64,000 nucleotides of DNA from assembly GCA_030765045.1 (NCBI GenBank), contig CM060964.1, positions 152,658,705-152,722,704 on the forward strand, in the 5' to 3' direction. The DNA is from Tenodera sinensis. Taxonomy: Eukaryota > Arthropoda > Insecta > Mantodea > Mantidae. The position numbers and the translations under genes were made by a program. The notes beneath the pieces are model-generated. The model was given only the letters and a program-made list of their open reading frames with translations, searched no databases and was not told the origin of the DNA. Positions 12,247-24,277 of this stretch are shown here, one piece after another (within the stretch, counting starts at the first letter, position 1; every line of letters starts with the position of its first letter).

Positions 12247-14139
12247 AGGTTCTATGCATTTACACACTGAAAACTACTAAGAAGAGCATAGTTCAATAAA
12301 CAATGCCTTTACAGCTTTTTATATAGTATCAAGCATCTGTCCTTAAAAATCAATATAGGTATTGAGTATCGAGAAATAGTGGTCTCATCCCACCACTAGT
12401 TTATTTCATAATGAAGCTTTGTATTACTGCAATGAAAAGTCAAAGAAAACAAGTTTATGTCTTGTGTAATAACTTAATGAATATGTGCTTATATTTACAA
12501 ACTTATATATGGAGAGTGATATTGTAATGATACTCTGGCAGAGTCATTGTAGTCAGTCACCTGTGATGTCACGGCACATGTGTGTTGCCAATGCAGCAAA
12601 TGCCAAGCTGCTCTCATTTCCTTGCTAATCCTATCCTTACAATCAGTTAAGAGTATTTGCTTCTTCCAGTTAAGCAGTGGAACTAAGACACGTTGTTAGA
12701 TAACTTTTTCACTAGAATAGGGATTTGGATTTTGGTTTAAGGGCATTCAGCTACTTGGGCTCAAAGAGGGAAGCACTAGAGACAAATGTATGTATGGTAC
12801 CTAAGCTGCATTAGAATGCAAACTTTTGAGATCATCTAGTTTTTGTAGTGTGTTACTTGTATTCCCTGGGCATGTCTCAAGGTAAGATGGTTGAGGCGTA
12901 AGTAACTTAGTCATAGTGTGACCAATTATTGGTTGTTTGGTAAATTAAACATTGTATTGTTTCTTTCTCCCTCCCCCCACTATTTTTAACATTTATTTAA
13001 GTTGAAACTACTAGCACTACATTCACAAATCATACGGGCTAAATATTAGTGCTAATTGTATTTTGCCAATGAAAACCGGGAAACGACGCTGAGGATTGAT
13101 GCCCATCAAGCCAAAATGTTATAAATATTACAGAAGCTCTGCAGCATGTGCATTTAGTATCCCGCTGACCTGAATGCGCAGCAGTTGCATACTACTGAAA
13201 CTCACAGTATGTGACCTGCAAATATATCTAATATATATGTTTATGAGTGTAAACATGCATCAAATTCCTTAATATGTGAATACCAGTTTACATTTATATT
13301 TAACACATTAATTTACCAACTTAGGCTTCACTTACTTTTTGTTACTAATTCCAAGTAGGATTGAGTTAACCAAACTAATGTATAATCCTAAGGGGTACAT
13401 TGTCTACAAGCTGCTGCTGCTTCTGCTTCTTTTTCTTGCTCTTCTCCTTCTTTTTCCTGCCCTTCTCCTTCTCCTTCAAGAAAATAGGCTTTGTAAGTAC
13501 ATAAATATGTATGTAGCATGTGTTTCTGTTATTTAATACACACTCATAAATAAAATAATATTAAAAAATCTTATTTCAGCTCGTGAATTAAGTTGTGAAT
13601 GTGTGTACTATAGTGGAATGGCATGTGAGATCACCTACATGCACAGATAAATGGTCCTATTGCCCTGTTTTCTATGGCAACCAAGGCATTCAAATGAGAC
13701 CTCTCAATTCCCAGCTCTGCTGTCAGCTGGCCAAAGTGGTGCACTTGGCTGCACAATGGCTTTTCTTTGTCACAATTGTGAGTTTGACCCTAACTCAGGA
13801 CAATGATGGTAAAGTGTTTCAATGCGACAGTCTCTTGTCTATAGATTTGCTGGAATCTAAGAAACTCCTTCATGGCAAAATTCTGGCACACCACCAACAA
13901 TGATACAGCAGTTGATAATGTAGTTAAATAAACATTATTACAATCATCATTGTAATTTATTATTAAGCTCACCATACAAAAAACTTAAATACTCCTTTTT
14001 AGGTGCTGTACTTGTCAACATAGTTGAGATCAAATACTTGTTTTATTCTGCAACAATATATAATAATATAATGAAATACACAAAAATCACCAACATAAAG
14101 TATGTTTTTATACTACCTGTAGCCTTTTTGGATGCTGTA
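12247..14139. other. AT-rich noncoding stretch, nothing recognised
   Basis: No coding homology is seen. A TTCTTTTTCTTG-type pyrimidine-rich stretch lies at 13420-13480. An open frame at 13595-13903 (102 codons) is unrecognised and probably chance. Confidence 0.4.
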
Positions 14140-15215
14140 AGGAAATTGTTCAAAGTTGTTCATTAAAATGACCATCTCTTACTTTGATGACTGCTTTATA
14201 AATTTGGGGCATCCTTGCAGTCAATTTTTGTAATGGCTCTGGAGTTATATAAATCCACGCTTGCAAAGGACATTGCAACAGCTCATCCACACTGTGAGGG
14301 ATCATCTGTTTTGCTTTCCTGTCGAGTTCCTCCCAGAGAAGTTCAATTGGAGAGAGATCCGGAGATTGTGGGGGCCAGGTCATGGATTTTAGCACTCCCG
14401 CCTGTTCTTTACTATTCACATAGTTCTTATACAACTTTGATGTGTGTTTGGGGTCGTTATCTTGTTGAACAAAACCACGTCCAATAAGTCTCATACTAGA
14501 TGGCACAGCATGGCGCAAAAGAATCCGATGGTACTGTTTTTTCTCCAAAATACCATCCACTGTCACTAAGTCTCCAATTTCATTGTTCCCAAAACGTCCC
14601 CACACCATTACACTTCCATCTCCATGTTTCACAGAGGGGTGAGGCAAGTTTCAAGCATTCTCTCCCCAGGACGACGGCGGACATACTGCCAACGATTTAA
14701 ACCATATTTCTCAAATTTGGTTTCATGCGTCCACAAAACACTTTTCCAGTTGTTTAAGGCCCAATTCTGGTGCTTTTTGGCCCAATGCATGTGCTGACAG
14801 GTTAACAATGGTTTCTTCACGGCTACCTGTCCAAACAGCAAAACTGCATGTGGGCGACAGTTTAACTGTCAACACTGATACTGGCTGTGCCCTGGTAGTA
14901 CTTATTTCACTGCTGATGGACACAGCTGAATGCCGCCTATCACGCTTGCTCAAAAGTATAATCCTACAGTCCTCCACTACTGATGTTTTTCTTGGACGTC
15001 CACTGCGTGATCTATCAGCATGGGAAACAGTTTCTTCTCTGCGCTCAATGCAGAGTGAACACTATAGTCAGAAATGCCCAGTTTATTTGATATTTTTCTG
15101 TTGGATTATTCTGCATCTCTGTATACACATGCCATTGCTCTTTTTCCTGCACTCATATTTCCCTTTATCCATTCGTTTGGGGCACTTAGTGCTATACTAA
15201 TATGCTTACTGTTAC
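14140..15215 (-). pseudogene. Tc1-type transposase pseudogene
   Basis: Minus-strand frames give a Tc1 transposase of the DD34E class in pieces: a decayed N-terminal helix-turn-helix region (about 15000-15215), a middle part (14723-14977 and 14629-14841, in different frames) and the catalytic C-terminus (14150-14647). The second catalytic Asp is in QQDNDPKHTS. The Glu is in the stretch WPPQSPDLSPIELLW. At the first catalytic position the motif reads LWTHETKFE, where the family has Asp, so the active site is broken in addition to the frameshifts. I could not identify the terminal inverted repeats. Confidence 0.85.
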
Positions 15216-15457
15216 AATTAACAGTTCGGCTGTCACAGAATGATTATACCACAAGTATTGGGATATAAACAGAGTAACATAAACTAACATGACATCAGAA
15301 AATATCATTCAAGACAAACAGGACACTAAAAGATAAACATTCAGAAGCACGTTACAATCATGCATTGATATGATTTCATAAGTTAAATGCAATACAAAAA
15401 TATTGTGAGTCAGTTCAAACCACTTGTAATGAAGCATACTGTAATTTGCCTTCAAAT

Positions 15458-15469
15458 ATTTAAAGGAAT
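15458..15469. repeat. Target-site duplication of Penelope copy B, left
   Basis: ATTTAAAGGAAT here is repeated exactly at 17586-17597. The two copies flank the whole two-arm Penelope insertion. Confidence 0.75.
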
Positions 15470-15543
15470 GTTTGAGGTTATTTTGAGTCACTTATTTACA
15501 CTCACCTTCACTACTAAATTGCTTTTTTAAAGCGGAAACATTT

Positions 15544-17001
15544 TCAGGACCATTCGATCCCATCATCAGCCGTTGGTTGACTGACATTCTCTTGTTCCTT
15601 TTCTCTGTTGTCTCTATTCTGCTCCCATATGGTGTTAGGGGCGCAGAGCTTTAACACTTCATTCAATGCTGGTATTTCGAAATTAATAACTTTATTACTG
15701 TTCTTGATGATGTATATTTTTTCCCAAATATTCAATTCTATTGGTGAATTAATAGATTTTAACAGTTTTATATTAAGGCCGATGTTGTGGTTTTCAGTCC
15801 AAAAATGATGTGCCACAGCAGACTTTTCAATTTGTTTTAATTTTATGTTTCTTTGGTGTTCCTTAAGTCTTATATCCAAATTTCTCTTTGTTTTCCCTAT
15901 GTAGCTTTTATCACAACTATTACAGTTGATCTGGTAAATCCCCAATTTTTTATTGTATGGGATGGTATTGTTTAGTGGCTTATTAAGCAGGTTTTTTAAA
16001 CTGTATTGGTTTTGCGGTGCTAGTTTTATGTTTAGTTTCTTGAAGATTTTTTCAAATTTCTTGAAGGCCCAGGGATGGTAGGTGAATTTCCTAAATTTCC
16101 AGTTGTTTGTGAGTGGTGTTAATGTAGTGGTTTGCGAAATTATCTTGAGCTTTTTTGCATTTTTTGACATGTTTCTAATGGTGGCTGGGTTGAATCCATT
16201 TAATATTGCAATTTCTTCTATGTGTTGTTGTTCTTTTAGAAATTCCTCTTTACTTAACGGGACATTATATAAACGATGTATCAAGCTTCGAAATGCTGCC
16301 AGTTGGTGTGAAATTGGGTTGCAATTGTTTTTCTTGATGTAATTGTCTACATGTGTGGGCTTTCTATGTATACCAAATTTTATACCATCTATATTTCTAG
16401 TAATTTTGAGGTCCAGGAAAGATAATGTGTTGTCTTCTATTTCAATTGTAAATTTTATATGGCTGTCCTGTAGATTCAGTAATTTTAGAGAGTCGTCTTT
16501 TAGTTTCTGGGGGATTATAGCAAAAATGTCATCCACGTATCTTCTCCAAAATTTGAATATATGTGGAAAGGCTTTAACTAAATGAGATTCAAAAAAGCTC
16601 ATGTACATATTTGCTAAAAACAGTGATAGTGGGCTCCCCATTGCTAGTCCTTTTGTTTGTCTGTAGAATTTGTTGTTAAATGAGAAGTAATTATTTTTTG
16701 TGCAAATTTCTGTAAGGTTAATGATGTCATTTATTTCAATGGGGTCAACTGTAGTCGGAGTCAACCATTTTTTAATAAGTAAGGGTATTTTTTCCACCGG
16801 GATGCTGGTAAACAGAGCTTTAACATCGAAAGACACCATAATGTGGCCTTTAGGGTTAGTGTAATTTTGCAGGTTTTTTATGAGTTCCAAGGAGTTCTCA
16901 ATTCCTAAGCTTTCGAATTTTTTGTAAGTATTTAGTTTCTTTACTAGCCACTTAGCAATATGGTAGGTAGGTGAATTGATGCCGTTAATGATGGGTCTCA
17001 T
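15544..17001 (-). CDS. Penelope reverse transcriptase plus GIY-YIG endonuclease, N-terminally truncated
   Basis: A 485-codon open frame on the minus strand. Its first part is the reverse transcriptase: VSFDVKALFTSIP (about residues 57-69) is the palm motif, GLAMGSPLS (about 118) is the primer-grip region, and RRYVDDIFAI (about 153-162) carries the catalytic YVDD. The C-terminal third is the GIY-YIG nuclease: GIYQINC (about 356) and YIGKTKRNLDIRLKEH (about 369-384). The family protein is usually about 700-850 residues, so roughly the N-terminal third is absent, lost at the junction with the inverted arm. No stop interrupts what remains, which suggests a fairly young insertion. It is presumably not expressed as a complete enzyme. 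Confidence 0.9.
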   Translation of the reverse strand: MRPIINGINSPTYHIAKWLVKKLNTYKKFESLGIENSLELIKNLQNYTNPKGHIMVSFDVKALFTSIPVEKIPLLIKKWLTPTTVDPIEINDIINLTEICTKNNYFSFNNKFYRQTKGLAMGSPLSLFLANMYMSFFESHLVKAFPHIFKFWRRYVDDIFAIIPQKLKDDSLKLLNLQDSHIKFTIEIEDNTLSFLDLKITRNIDGIKFGIHRKPTHVDNYIKKNNCNPISHQLAAFRSLIHRLYNVPLSKEEFLKEQQHIEEIAILNGFNPATIRNMSKNAKKLKIISQTTTLTPLTNNWKFRKFTYHPWAFKKFEKIFKKLNIKLAPQNQYSLKNLLNKPLNNTIPYNKKLGIYQINCNSCDKSYIGKTKRNLDIRLKEHQRNIKLKQIEKSAVAHHFWTENHNIGLNIKLLKSINSPIELNIWEKIYIIKNSNKVINFEIPALNEVLKLCAPNTIWEQNRDNREKEQENVSQPTADDGIEWS

Positions 17002-17467
17002 GCTATTGTCCTGTTATTATTTGCTTAATAAGCCACTAAACAATACCATTCCATACAATAAAAAATCGGGGATTTACCAGATCAACTGTAATAGTTGTGA
17101 TAAAAGCTACATAGGGAAAACAAAGAGAAATTTGGATATAAGACTTAAGGAACACCAAAGAAACATAAAATTAAAACAAATTGAAAAGTCTGCTGTGGCA
17201 CATAATTTTTGGACTGAAAACCTCAACATCGGCCTTAATATAAAACTGTTAAAATCTATTAATTCACCAATAGAATTGAATATTTGGGAAAAAATATACA
17301 TCATCAAGAACAGTAATAAAGTTATTAATTTCGAAATACCAGCATTGAATGAAGTGTTAAAGCTCTGCGCCCCTAACACCATATGGCAGCAGAATAGAGA
17401 CAACAGAGAAAAGGAACAAGAGAATGTCAGTCAACCAACGACTGACGATGGGATCGAATGGTCCTGA
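16976..17467 (+). pseudogene. Inverted fragment of the same Penelope GIY-YIG domain
   Basis: A plus-strand open frame of 163 codons. From about residue 16 it repeats the C-terminal GIY-YIG part of the minus-strand frame with only a few substitutions, including YIGKTKRNLDIRLKEH. Its first residues come from the junction with the opposite arm. It is a fragment of the duplicated 3' end rather than a separate gene. Confidence 0.85.
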
Positions 17468-17585
17468 AAACGTTTCCGCTTTAAAAAAGAAATTTAGTAG
17501 TGAAGGTGAGTGTAAATAAGTGACTCAAAATAACCTCAAACATAAAGAATACTTCACTGTCAATAGTGCTTCTATTTTTAAATTC

Positions 17586-17597
17586 ATTTAAAGGAAT
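17586..17597. repeat. Target-site duplication of Penelope copy B, right
   Basis: ATTTAAAGGAAT, identical to 15458-15469. Confidence 0.75.
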
Positions 17598-17948
17598 ATT
17601 AATTCAGAATTAATAATTTTGGTGAAATCAATAACAATAAACACACAAACCAAAATACAATTGGTGAGTTTAAACTTTCTGTCTCTAGTGTATGACATCA
17701 CAATATCATTTATTTAAACTACCTGTAAGTTATGTTCTAATGTGCTATATTTGACACCAAAATCATTGGCAGATTTAAAATATTTATCAGAATGGAAATT
17801 GTAAAAACAGGATAACTTAACCGAAAATTAGGGTCAATTTTAAGCATCCAAATACTGCATTTATAAAAATAACCAAAACATTTTAGAGACCTGTTATATT
17901 TAAGTTACTGAAAAGCTGTACATGATGGCTAACAATTTCTTTCTTTCC

Positions 17949-17963
17949 CTTTTTTTTCAACAG
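17949..17963 (+). promoter_or_regulatory. 3' splice site of the glycosyltransferase exon
   Basis: A pyrimidine-rich tract (TCCCTTTTTTTTCAACAG begins near 17946) ends in CAG at 17961-17963. The coding frame opens immediately after, in a frame that starts with one base completing a split codon. Confidence 0.8.
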
Positions 17964-18315
17964 GCTACCATATGCTGCCATTTTTGGAGGTGTAAGTGCA
18001 ATGACAAAAGCCCAGTTTCAGAAGGTGAATGGTTTTAGTAACATGTTTTGGGGCTGGGGTGGAGAAGATGATGACATGTCCAACAGAATAAGGTTCCATG
18101 GATACCATATTGCACGCTATCCAGCAAATGTTGCACGTTACAAAATGCTGGCACATCGCAAACAACATGCTAATCCAAAACGCTATGAATACCTTAATAC
18201 AGGACGTAAACGCTTCAAAACAGATGGACTGAGTAGCTTGCACTATGAAGTAAAGGAGGTGAATTTGGGTAAACTATTCACCAGAATACTCGTGGAATTG
18301 GCAACACCCAGCTGA
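17964..18315 (+). CDS. Beta-1,4-galactosyltransferase family, terminal exon (probable GalNAc-transferase)
   Basis: This exon encodes the C-terminal catalytic part of a family 7 glycosyltransferase, a Golgi type II membrane enzyme that transfers a sugar from a UDP-sugar to terminal GlcNAc. Visible motifs, in order, are LPYAAIFGGVSAM, NGFSNMFWGWGGEDDDMSNR (the family signature, with Trp and acidic residues for substrate and metal) and a final stretch close to DGLSSLHYEV. The residue just before FGG is Ile. In vertebrate galactosyltransferase it is Tyr, and Ile or Leu there is known to permit UDP-GalNAc, as in invertebrate beta4GalNAcT. The stop is at 18313-18315. The upstream exons were not found in the window. 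This is the only solid host exon here. Confidence 0.9.
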
Positions 18316-18895
18316 TGGAGTGCTTTAGCCAGGCTCTGGCATGGCAGATGAAGTGTGCAGACCTTCATAGACCATTTTTCTGTTATGGTGAACAAGACCG
18401 TTGTTTATACTTAATGGTACATTCAAACATGTGCATGGAAACATTATCATTCAATGTGTTTTTTGATAAACTTAAATAGTTCATCAAATGTTAATAGTTT
18501 GCGTTCCATTTTTTTAATGTTGGTGCAGCAAGCATGAGGTTTAGAACTTGGATATTAAATTACTAAATTAAAAAAAAAAAAAGAAAGCGGTAAATCAGAA
18601 ACATGCTAATGAATTTTCCATTGTTGTGATGTACTGTTGGCAAAACCCAAATTATTTGTCCTGATATATGTATTGTTACCACATAATTTAAATTTTTCTT
18701 AGTATGTGGCAGTAAAGGAGCAAAGAACAAAGAAAAGTTGTGCAGAAATGTATAAGTTGTAGAGCGTATGTTCGGAAATATTACATTCTATATATTTTTT
18801 TATAATTTTAACTTGTAAAATGATGTTATGATTCATTTTCTAAGCAAAGCAGAGTTGTACTCAGTAAAATATGAAATTAATAACTAATAAAAAGG
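18316..18895 (+). other. Probable 3' untranslated region of the glycosyltransferase
   Basis: AT-rich, with no coding frame. AATAAA-type polyadenylation signals occur, the clearest at about 18886-18891. The end is a guess. Confidence 0.5.
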
Positions 18896-19500
18896 TTATG
18901 AAAGCTCCATTACTATGATGTACTAATTGCAGTTCATTAAATAATTTGTTGTGATATATGTATTCCATTCACATTATTTTACCATGTTTTTTATTTATAA
19001 CTCAGCTGAGTTTGAGGAGTACTAATTTGAAATTTCCAGTATACCTAAGCAATATAAGTCCACTACCAGCTTATGAGAGATGACTACAGGTACCTATGTT
19101 TTTGGTAATCTCATTCGTGCACTACCAAAAACCAGCTTGTTAAACCTCTGTTTTGGAGACTGATCTCTTACATACCTGTAAGTTTTAATGTAGAAGTGAA
19201 GCTAGATTTAGATTTATTCATCCATATGTTTCAATTGCACAGGATATATCACGAGTGCAGAATAAGTCTGTAGACATTTATAAAAATATATATTCGACAT
19301 GATGCATAAATGAGTATTGGACAAATATCACAAGTTCAGAAGAACTCTGTACACATGTATAACAGTGTCTAATTACATGATGCATAAATCGAGTATTGCA
19401 CATCTTTTTCATAGTATACATCTTTTCATTTTTTCAATTCATGGTACACAAATAAATTATTGCATATGTTTTCCATATTTGAATTCCTCAAAACTGTAAA
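18896..19500. other. Noncoding stretch with an imperfect local duplication
   Basis: Two diverged direct copies of about 90 bases lie at about 19245-19320 and 19320-19410. Both contain GATGCATAAAT and GAGTATTG. No gene is recognised. Confidence 0.45.
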
Positions 19501-20299
19501 ATACATTTTGAGGTTGTTGGGTGTCTTCGTTACATTTTTTATTTCATTTAGTAGCTTATTCCATATTTGAATTTCTCTATACTATAGAGTACATTGTCAA
19601 TTGAATATTTTTAATGGTTTTCATCATTTCTTTGGTTTGTGTTTTTTATTTCATTTGGTAGCTTATTAAATAATTCCCTTCCTATAATTTCTACTGCACG
19701 GTTGTTTAGTGTTCCCCTTAGTGTTGTTCTGTAGTAATCATTGTTTCTCAAGCTGTAGGTATATAGCTATAGGTATATTAAAATTCTTTTGATGCCTTTC
19801 GTGTACAATAGTTTTTATACTTTCATATATATATATATGCGTGGAACAGTTATAATATTTAAGTTTCTAAATACACTTCTACACATTTGTTTATTGTTTA
19901 TTTTACCTATTATTTTTATGACTTTTTTTTTTCAGTTTAAATACTTTTTTTCCATTTCTCTTTGAGTAATATTCTCCTATAGCATGATACGATAGCTTAT
20001 ATGTGAATATATAAATGCATAGTAAACCTGTGTCATTTTGTTGTCCATTGTCCCTCTGATCTGTTTCATAACATAGATGCCTTTATTAATCTTTTTAGTA
20101 ATATGTGCTATGTGTGATTTCCAGTTTAGATTTGTATCAATTGTCATTGGAAGAAAGTTTATACAATTTTTTCTAGAGTTAGTTTAATATCTGGTTTGCA
20201 GTTTGTTATCTCAAAATTAATCAACATCTTCTTTTTTACATTTATTGCCATGTCTATGATGTCATATTTCGAAGATTGTAGACTCGACAGAGTGATTTC

Positions 20300-20870
20300 G
20301 TTATTTTGTAGTGGATAGGTTGTTACGATTGGGAGACAAGGTAGAGGTTGGCAGATGATGGTCAGGTTCCTCAAGTAATACACGTTTTAAAGAACAAACC
20401 ATTACTATAATTGCAGAAAGTAAACTATACACACAGATTAGCGTAAGGTGCCAAGACAGACACTCTCAACTGTGTTGCTGCTATACAGCGACCTGTACAT
20501 TAAGCACAAGTCACCTTGAAAAAGTACAGAGTAGGTGCTTAAACAATACAAATACACAAGTTATAAACCCTTCGTTTAGGGTCTTCTATCATAATATTAC
20601 TATCCAGATACCATATTACAATGAGTTGGCTCCCTCTGCTACATACATCAGCTGGCTGTTGCTTTTAATAATATGAGTAAAAGTGTTCACTTGATGAGAC
20701 ACCCTAATGATTCATCTAATACTCAACACCTGGCAATCTAAATGTAATGCTGAAGCTATATTCGAAGAGGGTAAAGAAATGTGAAAATATACCTTAGCAA
20801 TGTTCAGCAATAAAATATATAAACCAGCATTAATGAACAACATGAATATAATAATGTTGGAGTAATATTC
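20300..20870. other. Unexplained insert inside the LINE
   Basis: LINE coding similarity stops at about 20870 and resumes at about 20300 on the minus strand. The intervening bases have no coding similarity. I saw no clear inverted ends or target duplication, so the nature of the insert is unknown. Confidence 0.4.
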
Positions 20871-21761
20871 CTTTACGGTTCCTAAAATTTTGTTTGCCCT
20901 ATTTTCTACCTCTTCAGCTGTCTGTCCCCTAATTATAACCATTGTGTCATTAGCATCTCCAATTGCTATTCCCCTTCTTTTTCTATTAAATCAAATATTT
21001 CATTTATATACATTAAAACTAGAAAGGGTCCTAATTTTGAGCCTTGCAAAACTCCTTGCTGTACAGTTTTAAAATCTGATTTTATTTTTTCTATCCTCCC
21101 ATTTGCATTTTGGTAATTTATTTCTACACATTGCATTCAGTTTTCTAAGTAAGTCAATAACCAATTTTGTGCCAGTCCTTAGTTCAGGTATTCCTAATTT
21201 ATCAATCAGTTCGTTTATATCCATACAGTTAAACACTTTTGATAGATCTGCAAATATAGCAATTACAGATTCACAGGCATTCAGAGCTTTTACTATTATA
21301 TTATTAGCCTTTTGTACTGCTTTTACTGTGGATTTGTGCTTTTGAAAACCAAATTACCATTCCGATATAATGTTTAGTTTACTTATAGTTTTCTAGTTGT
21401 TTTAGATACAAGCCCTCCATCAATTTTGAGAACGTGGAGCACAGGGTAATTGCCCTATAGTGTCCTACTTCTTTATTTCCCTTTTGTTTATAAATTGGTC
21501 TAACAACAATGAATTTGGAAAAATTCCTTGCATAAGTGATGCGTTTCTAATGTGTGTTAGAATTTCAGCAATTTGGTATGTTGCAGTAGTTTGTTCGAAA
21601 CATCATTCAAGCCACTTGAGTTCTTTGATTTTAACTTGCTTATTTCATTTATTACATTTTCTTCCATCACTTCTGAAACTGCCATACTATTTAATTGACC
21701 TACTTGTTTTATTAAGTTAATAGTTTTGTTAAGTTAATAGTTTTGTTTGTAGATTGTTTTT

Positions 21762-23421
21762 TTAAGGGGAGGCATCGGTGAAATTTGGACAAAAATGACG
21801 AAAAATATGATTTTTAATTTTTTGCCTTAAAATTATGTCTGTACCTTGTACTTTCAGAATCTACCGTCGTTTACTCCTCATCACCATTTAAAAGGCCATT
21901 ACGCCATGATTTAAATGCCCATGTGCGGGTGGGCGTGGCTGCTGAAATGCACTCATTACCCCATTGCAGCAAAATCGCGTACAATTTTGAAGTTTAAATC
22001 GAGCGGTCTGATTCAGTTCTGGTGGATGTAAGCAGAGACATCTTGTGGGATTTTCTGCAAACATTCATGGCCGTGAAACGGACCACTGTTTCCTGTTTTT
22101 GCATGCATGAACCACGTGGTTGCATTTTTCTGAATTTTATTCAAGATTACACACCCTGAAGAAGAGAGAAGTCATCTTTATTGTGGTGTACATTTAGATA
22201 AGTAGAGTTTAGAATAATAATAAGTATAATATAAGGCAGGGAATACTAAATAAGTATCTTCTTGCTGTAAGTGAAAATCTAAATTCTTTATTTAGTTGTT
22301 TGTAAACACACAACCAGCTAACTCTCTTCTCACTATTATAATTTATTGTACAGCTGTAAAGATTGTACATTAGGTGGACCAGATTTTCATTAAATTATTA
22401 TTAATTGGTATAAAATTATTCTAAAATGGGTAAGCAAAAGCAAACAAAGAAATCTCTTGCAGCTAGAAAAAACTATGCAAATGGCAAACTGGCAAATCTC
22501 AGGAGGAAACAAGCACAACTAGATATACAGTAGATCTTGAAGAAACAGGTTCAAGTAGTAAAAAATTGCATTGACTTCAGCTATCAGTGAATTTAATGAG
22601 TTGTGAGGCTACTCTCTATGTAAAGAAAAGAGTCACAGCTAGAAAAGTAAGTCCAGTCAGCAAAAGAATTAGTAATGTTAGGGCTAAGGGAAGATTAAAG
22701 CAGAGTGCACTGAGTACATTAAATACATTTAAATCAGCAAAAAAAAAAAAACAGTTAAGAGTAGCAAAACTTAGAGGAGAAGAAGAAGCTAAACAGTTAG
22801 CTGAAGGACCTTCATATGGTCCACGGGGATTCTAAAGCAGTAAATGTATGTTGTCATATACTTAAAACTTTAAAGTCATTCTTCTCTGCTTTCTATTTTT
22901 TCACATTTTTCAATCTTCAAAATGCATCTTCTCATACAGTTCTTAATAGATTTCTTTTAAATTTTGCACACACGTTCTTAGATAGTTGCTTCATAAAACT
23001 TGGTATTTTAAATGCTCTAGATGGAGTAGTTTAATTGTTATCGAATTTTTATTTTTAAAATTATTAATAATTTGAAGAAAAAAAAATGGACATTGAGGTA
23101 TTCAATATTTTTTTTCTCCAAAACTGTTTGACATAGCCAAATAAAAATACCAGGTTTTGTAGACATAATCTAGGGAACATATGGCCAGAGTTTAGTTTAC
23201 TTAGAACAAATAATATTTTATAAGAAGCGTTTGCTATACCCTAAAATTGCAGCAAAAAAACCAATAAACATTTTTTTTTTGTTTTGCAAAAACTATCTTA
23301 CATAGAAAAGTGAAATTTGGTAAACCTTCTAGTTATGCTTTGGCACACATACATACAAATTTTCACATCATGGTGACAAAAATTGTGGATTTTTGTCATT
23401 TTCACAGATGCCTCCCCTTAA
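21762..23421. mobile_element. TTAA-target DNA transposon (Kolobok- or piggyBac-like), non-autonomous
   Basis: The two ends are inverted copies: TTAAGGGGAGGCATCGGTG at the left, and on the complement of the right end TTAAGGGGAGGCATCTGTG. TTAA lies at both junctions (21762-21765 and 23418-23421), matching the TTAA target of piggyBac and Kolobok elements. Inside, a lysine-rich short frame begins MGKQKQTKKSLAAR at about 22426, and other frames carry many stops, so any transposase is degraded or was never complete. It interrupts the LINE at 19500-24690. Confidence 0.85.
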
Positions 23422-24277
23422 GTTTAATAGTGTTGCTATAGTTAAATACTGCTCATTGAAAATTCCACAGATTTCCTTTGGATCTTTTATGTCTTCGTCA
23501 TTGTTTTGTATCACTATATTTTCGCTACTTCTGTTTTTAACTTGTTTATGAATTGCATTCACAATATCCTATGTTTTGGTCTTATTATCAGATTTATGTA
23601 TAACTTCCCTGTTGTATTTCATTTTTGTATTTTCTATTACTTTTCTAAAAATATAATTATATTTTATGTATTCTATAGATCAGTAATTCATGTTTGGATG
23701 TTTTATTGAATTCATGAATTTCATTCACTTCAATGAAATCTTTATTCCTTTTGTCATCCATTTTTTACCTATCACTCTGTTGCTATTCTGTACCTTAAAT
23801 TTTCTTACAGGAATTGTATTGTTCATTTTGTTTCGTAAAATTTTGATAAAGCTGTCATACTTTTCATTTACAGTTTGCCCTTCGTAAATTTCTTTCCAGC
23901 TTTGTTGTGCAAAAAGCTTTTTAATTTCTTTTAAGTTTTTACAGTTTATTGACCATTTATATTCAAACAGATCTGGAATTACAACTTCATTTATACTTAC
24001 TTCTATAACCTGTCCCAAGTGATCTCCTATTCCATCTTTTATTACAGTTGATTTCCATTTAGCTTCTTCTGAATTGATAAAAACATTGTCTATACATGTT
24101 CTGGATCACTTTGTAATTCTAGTGGGTTCTACTATACCTATTTTTAAGTTATGCCTATCTAGTATTTCCATTAATGTGTGTTTGGCCGTGCTATCACTTA
24201 ATGTGTTAATATTTAAATCTCCCATTAGAATTTTAATCCTGGTTTCTTCTAACAAGTTTAACAATTTTTCTATGTTC

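Larger units (their letters stand above)
15470..17585 (-). mobile_element. Penelope-like retroelement, copy B, with inverted 5' arm
   Basis: A minus-strand element with a 5'-truncated but open coding region (15544-17001) is followed on its 5' side by an inverted copy of its own 3' end (about 17015-17543, plus strand). Both arms end in the same sequence (AACCTCAAACAT and its complement). The whole is bracketed by a 12-bp direct duplication at 15458-15469 and 17586-17597, so the two arms entered as one insertion. Inverted and partial-tandem organisation is a known habit of Penelope elements. Confidence 0.85.

Noticed and set aside
13595..13903. 102-codon plus-strand frame
   Set aside because: No recognisable motif and no splice or promoter support; likely chance.
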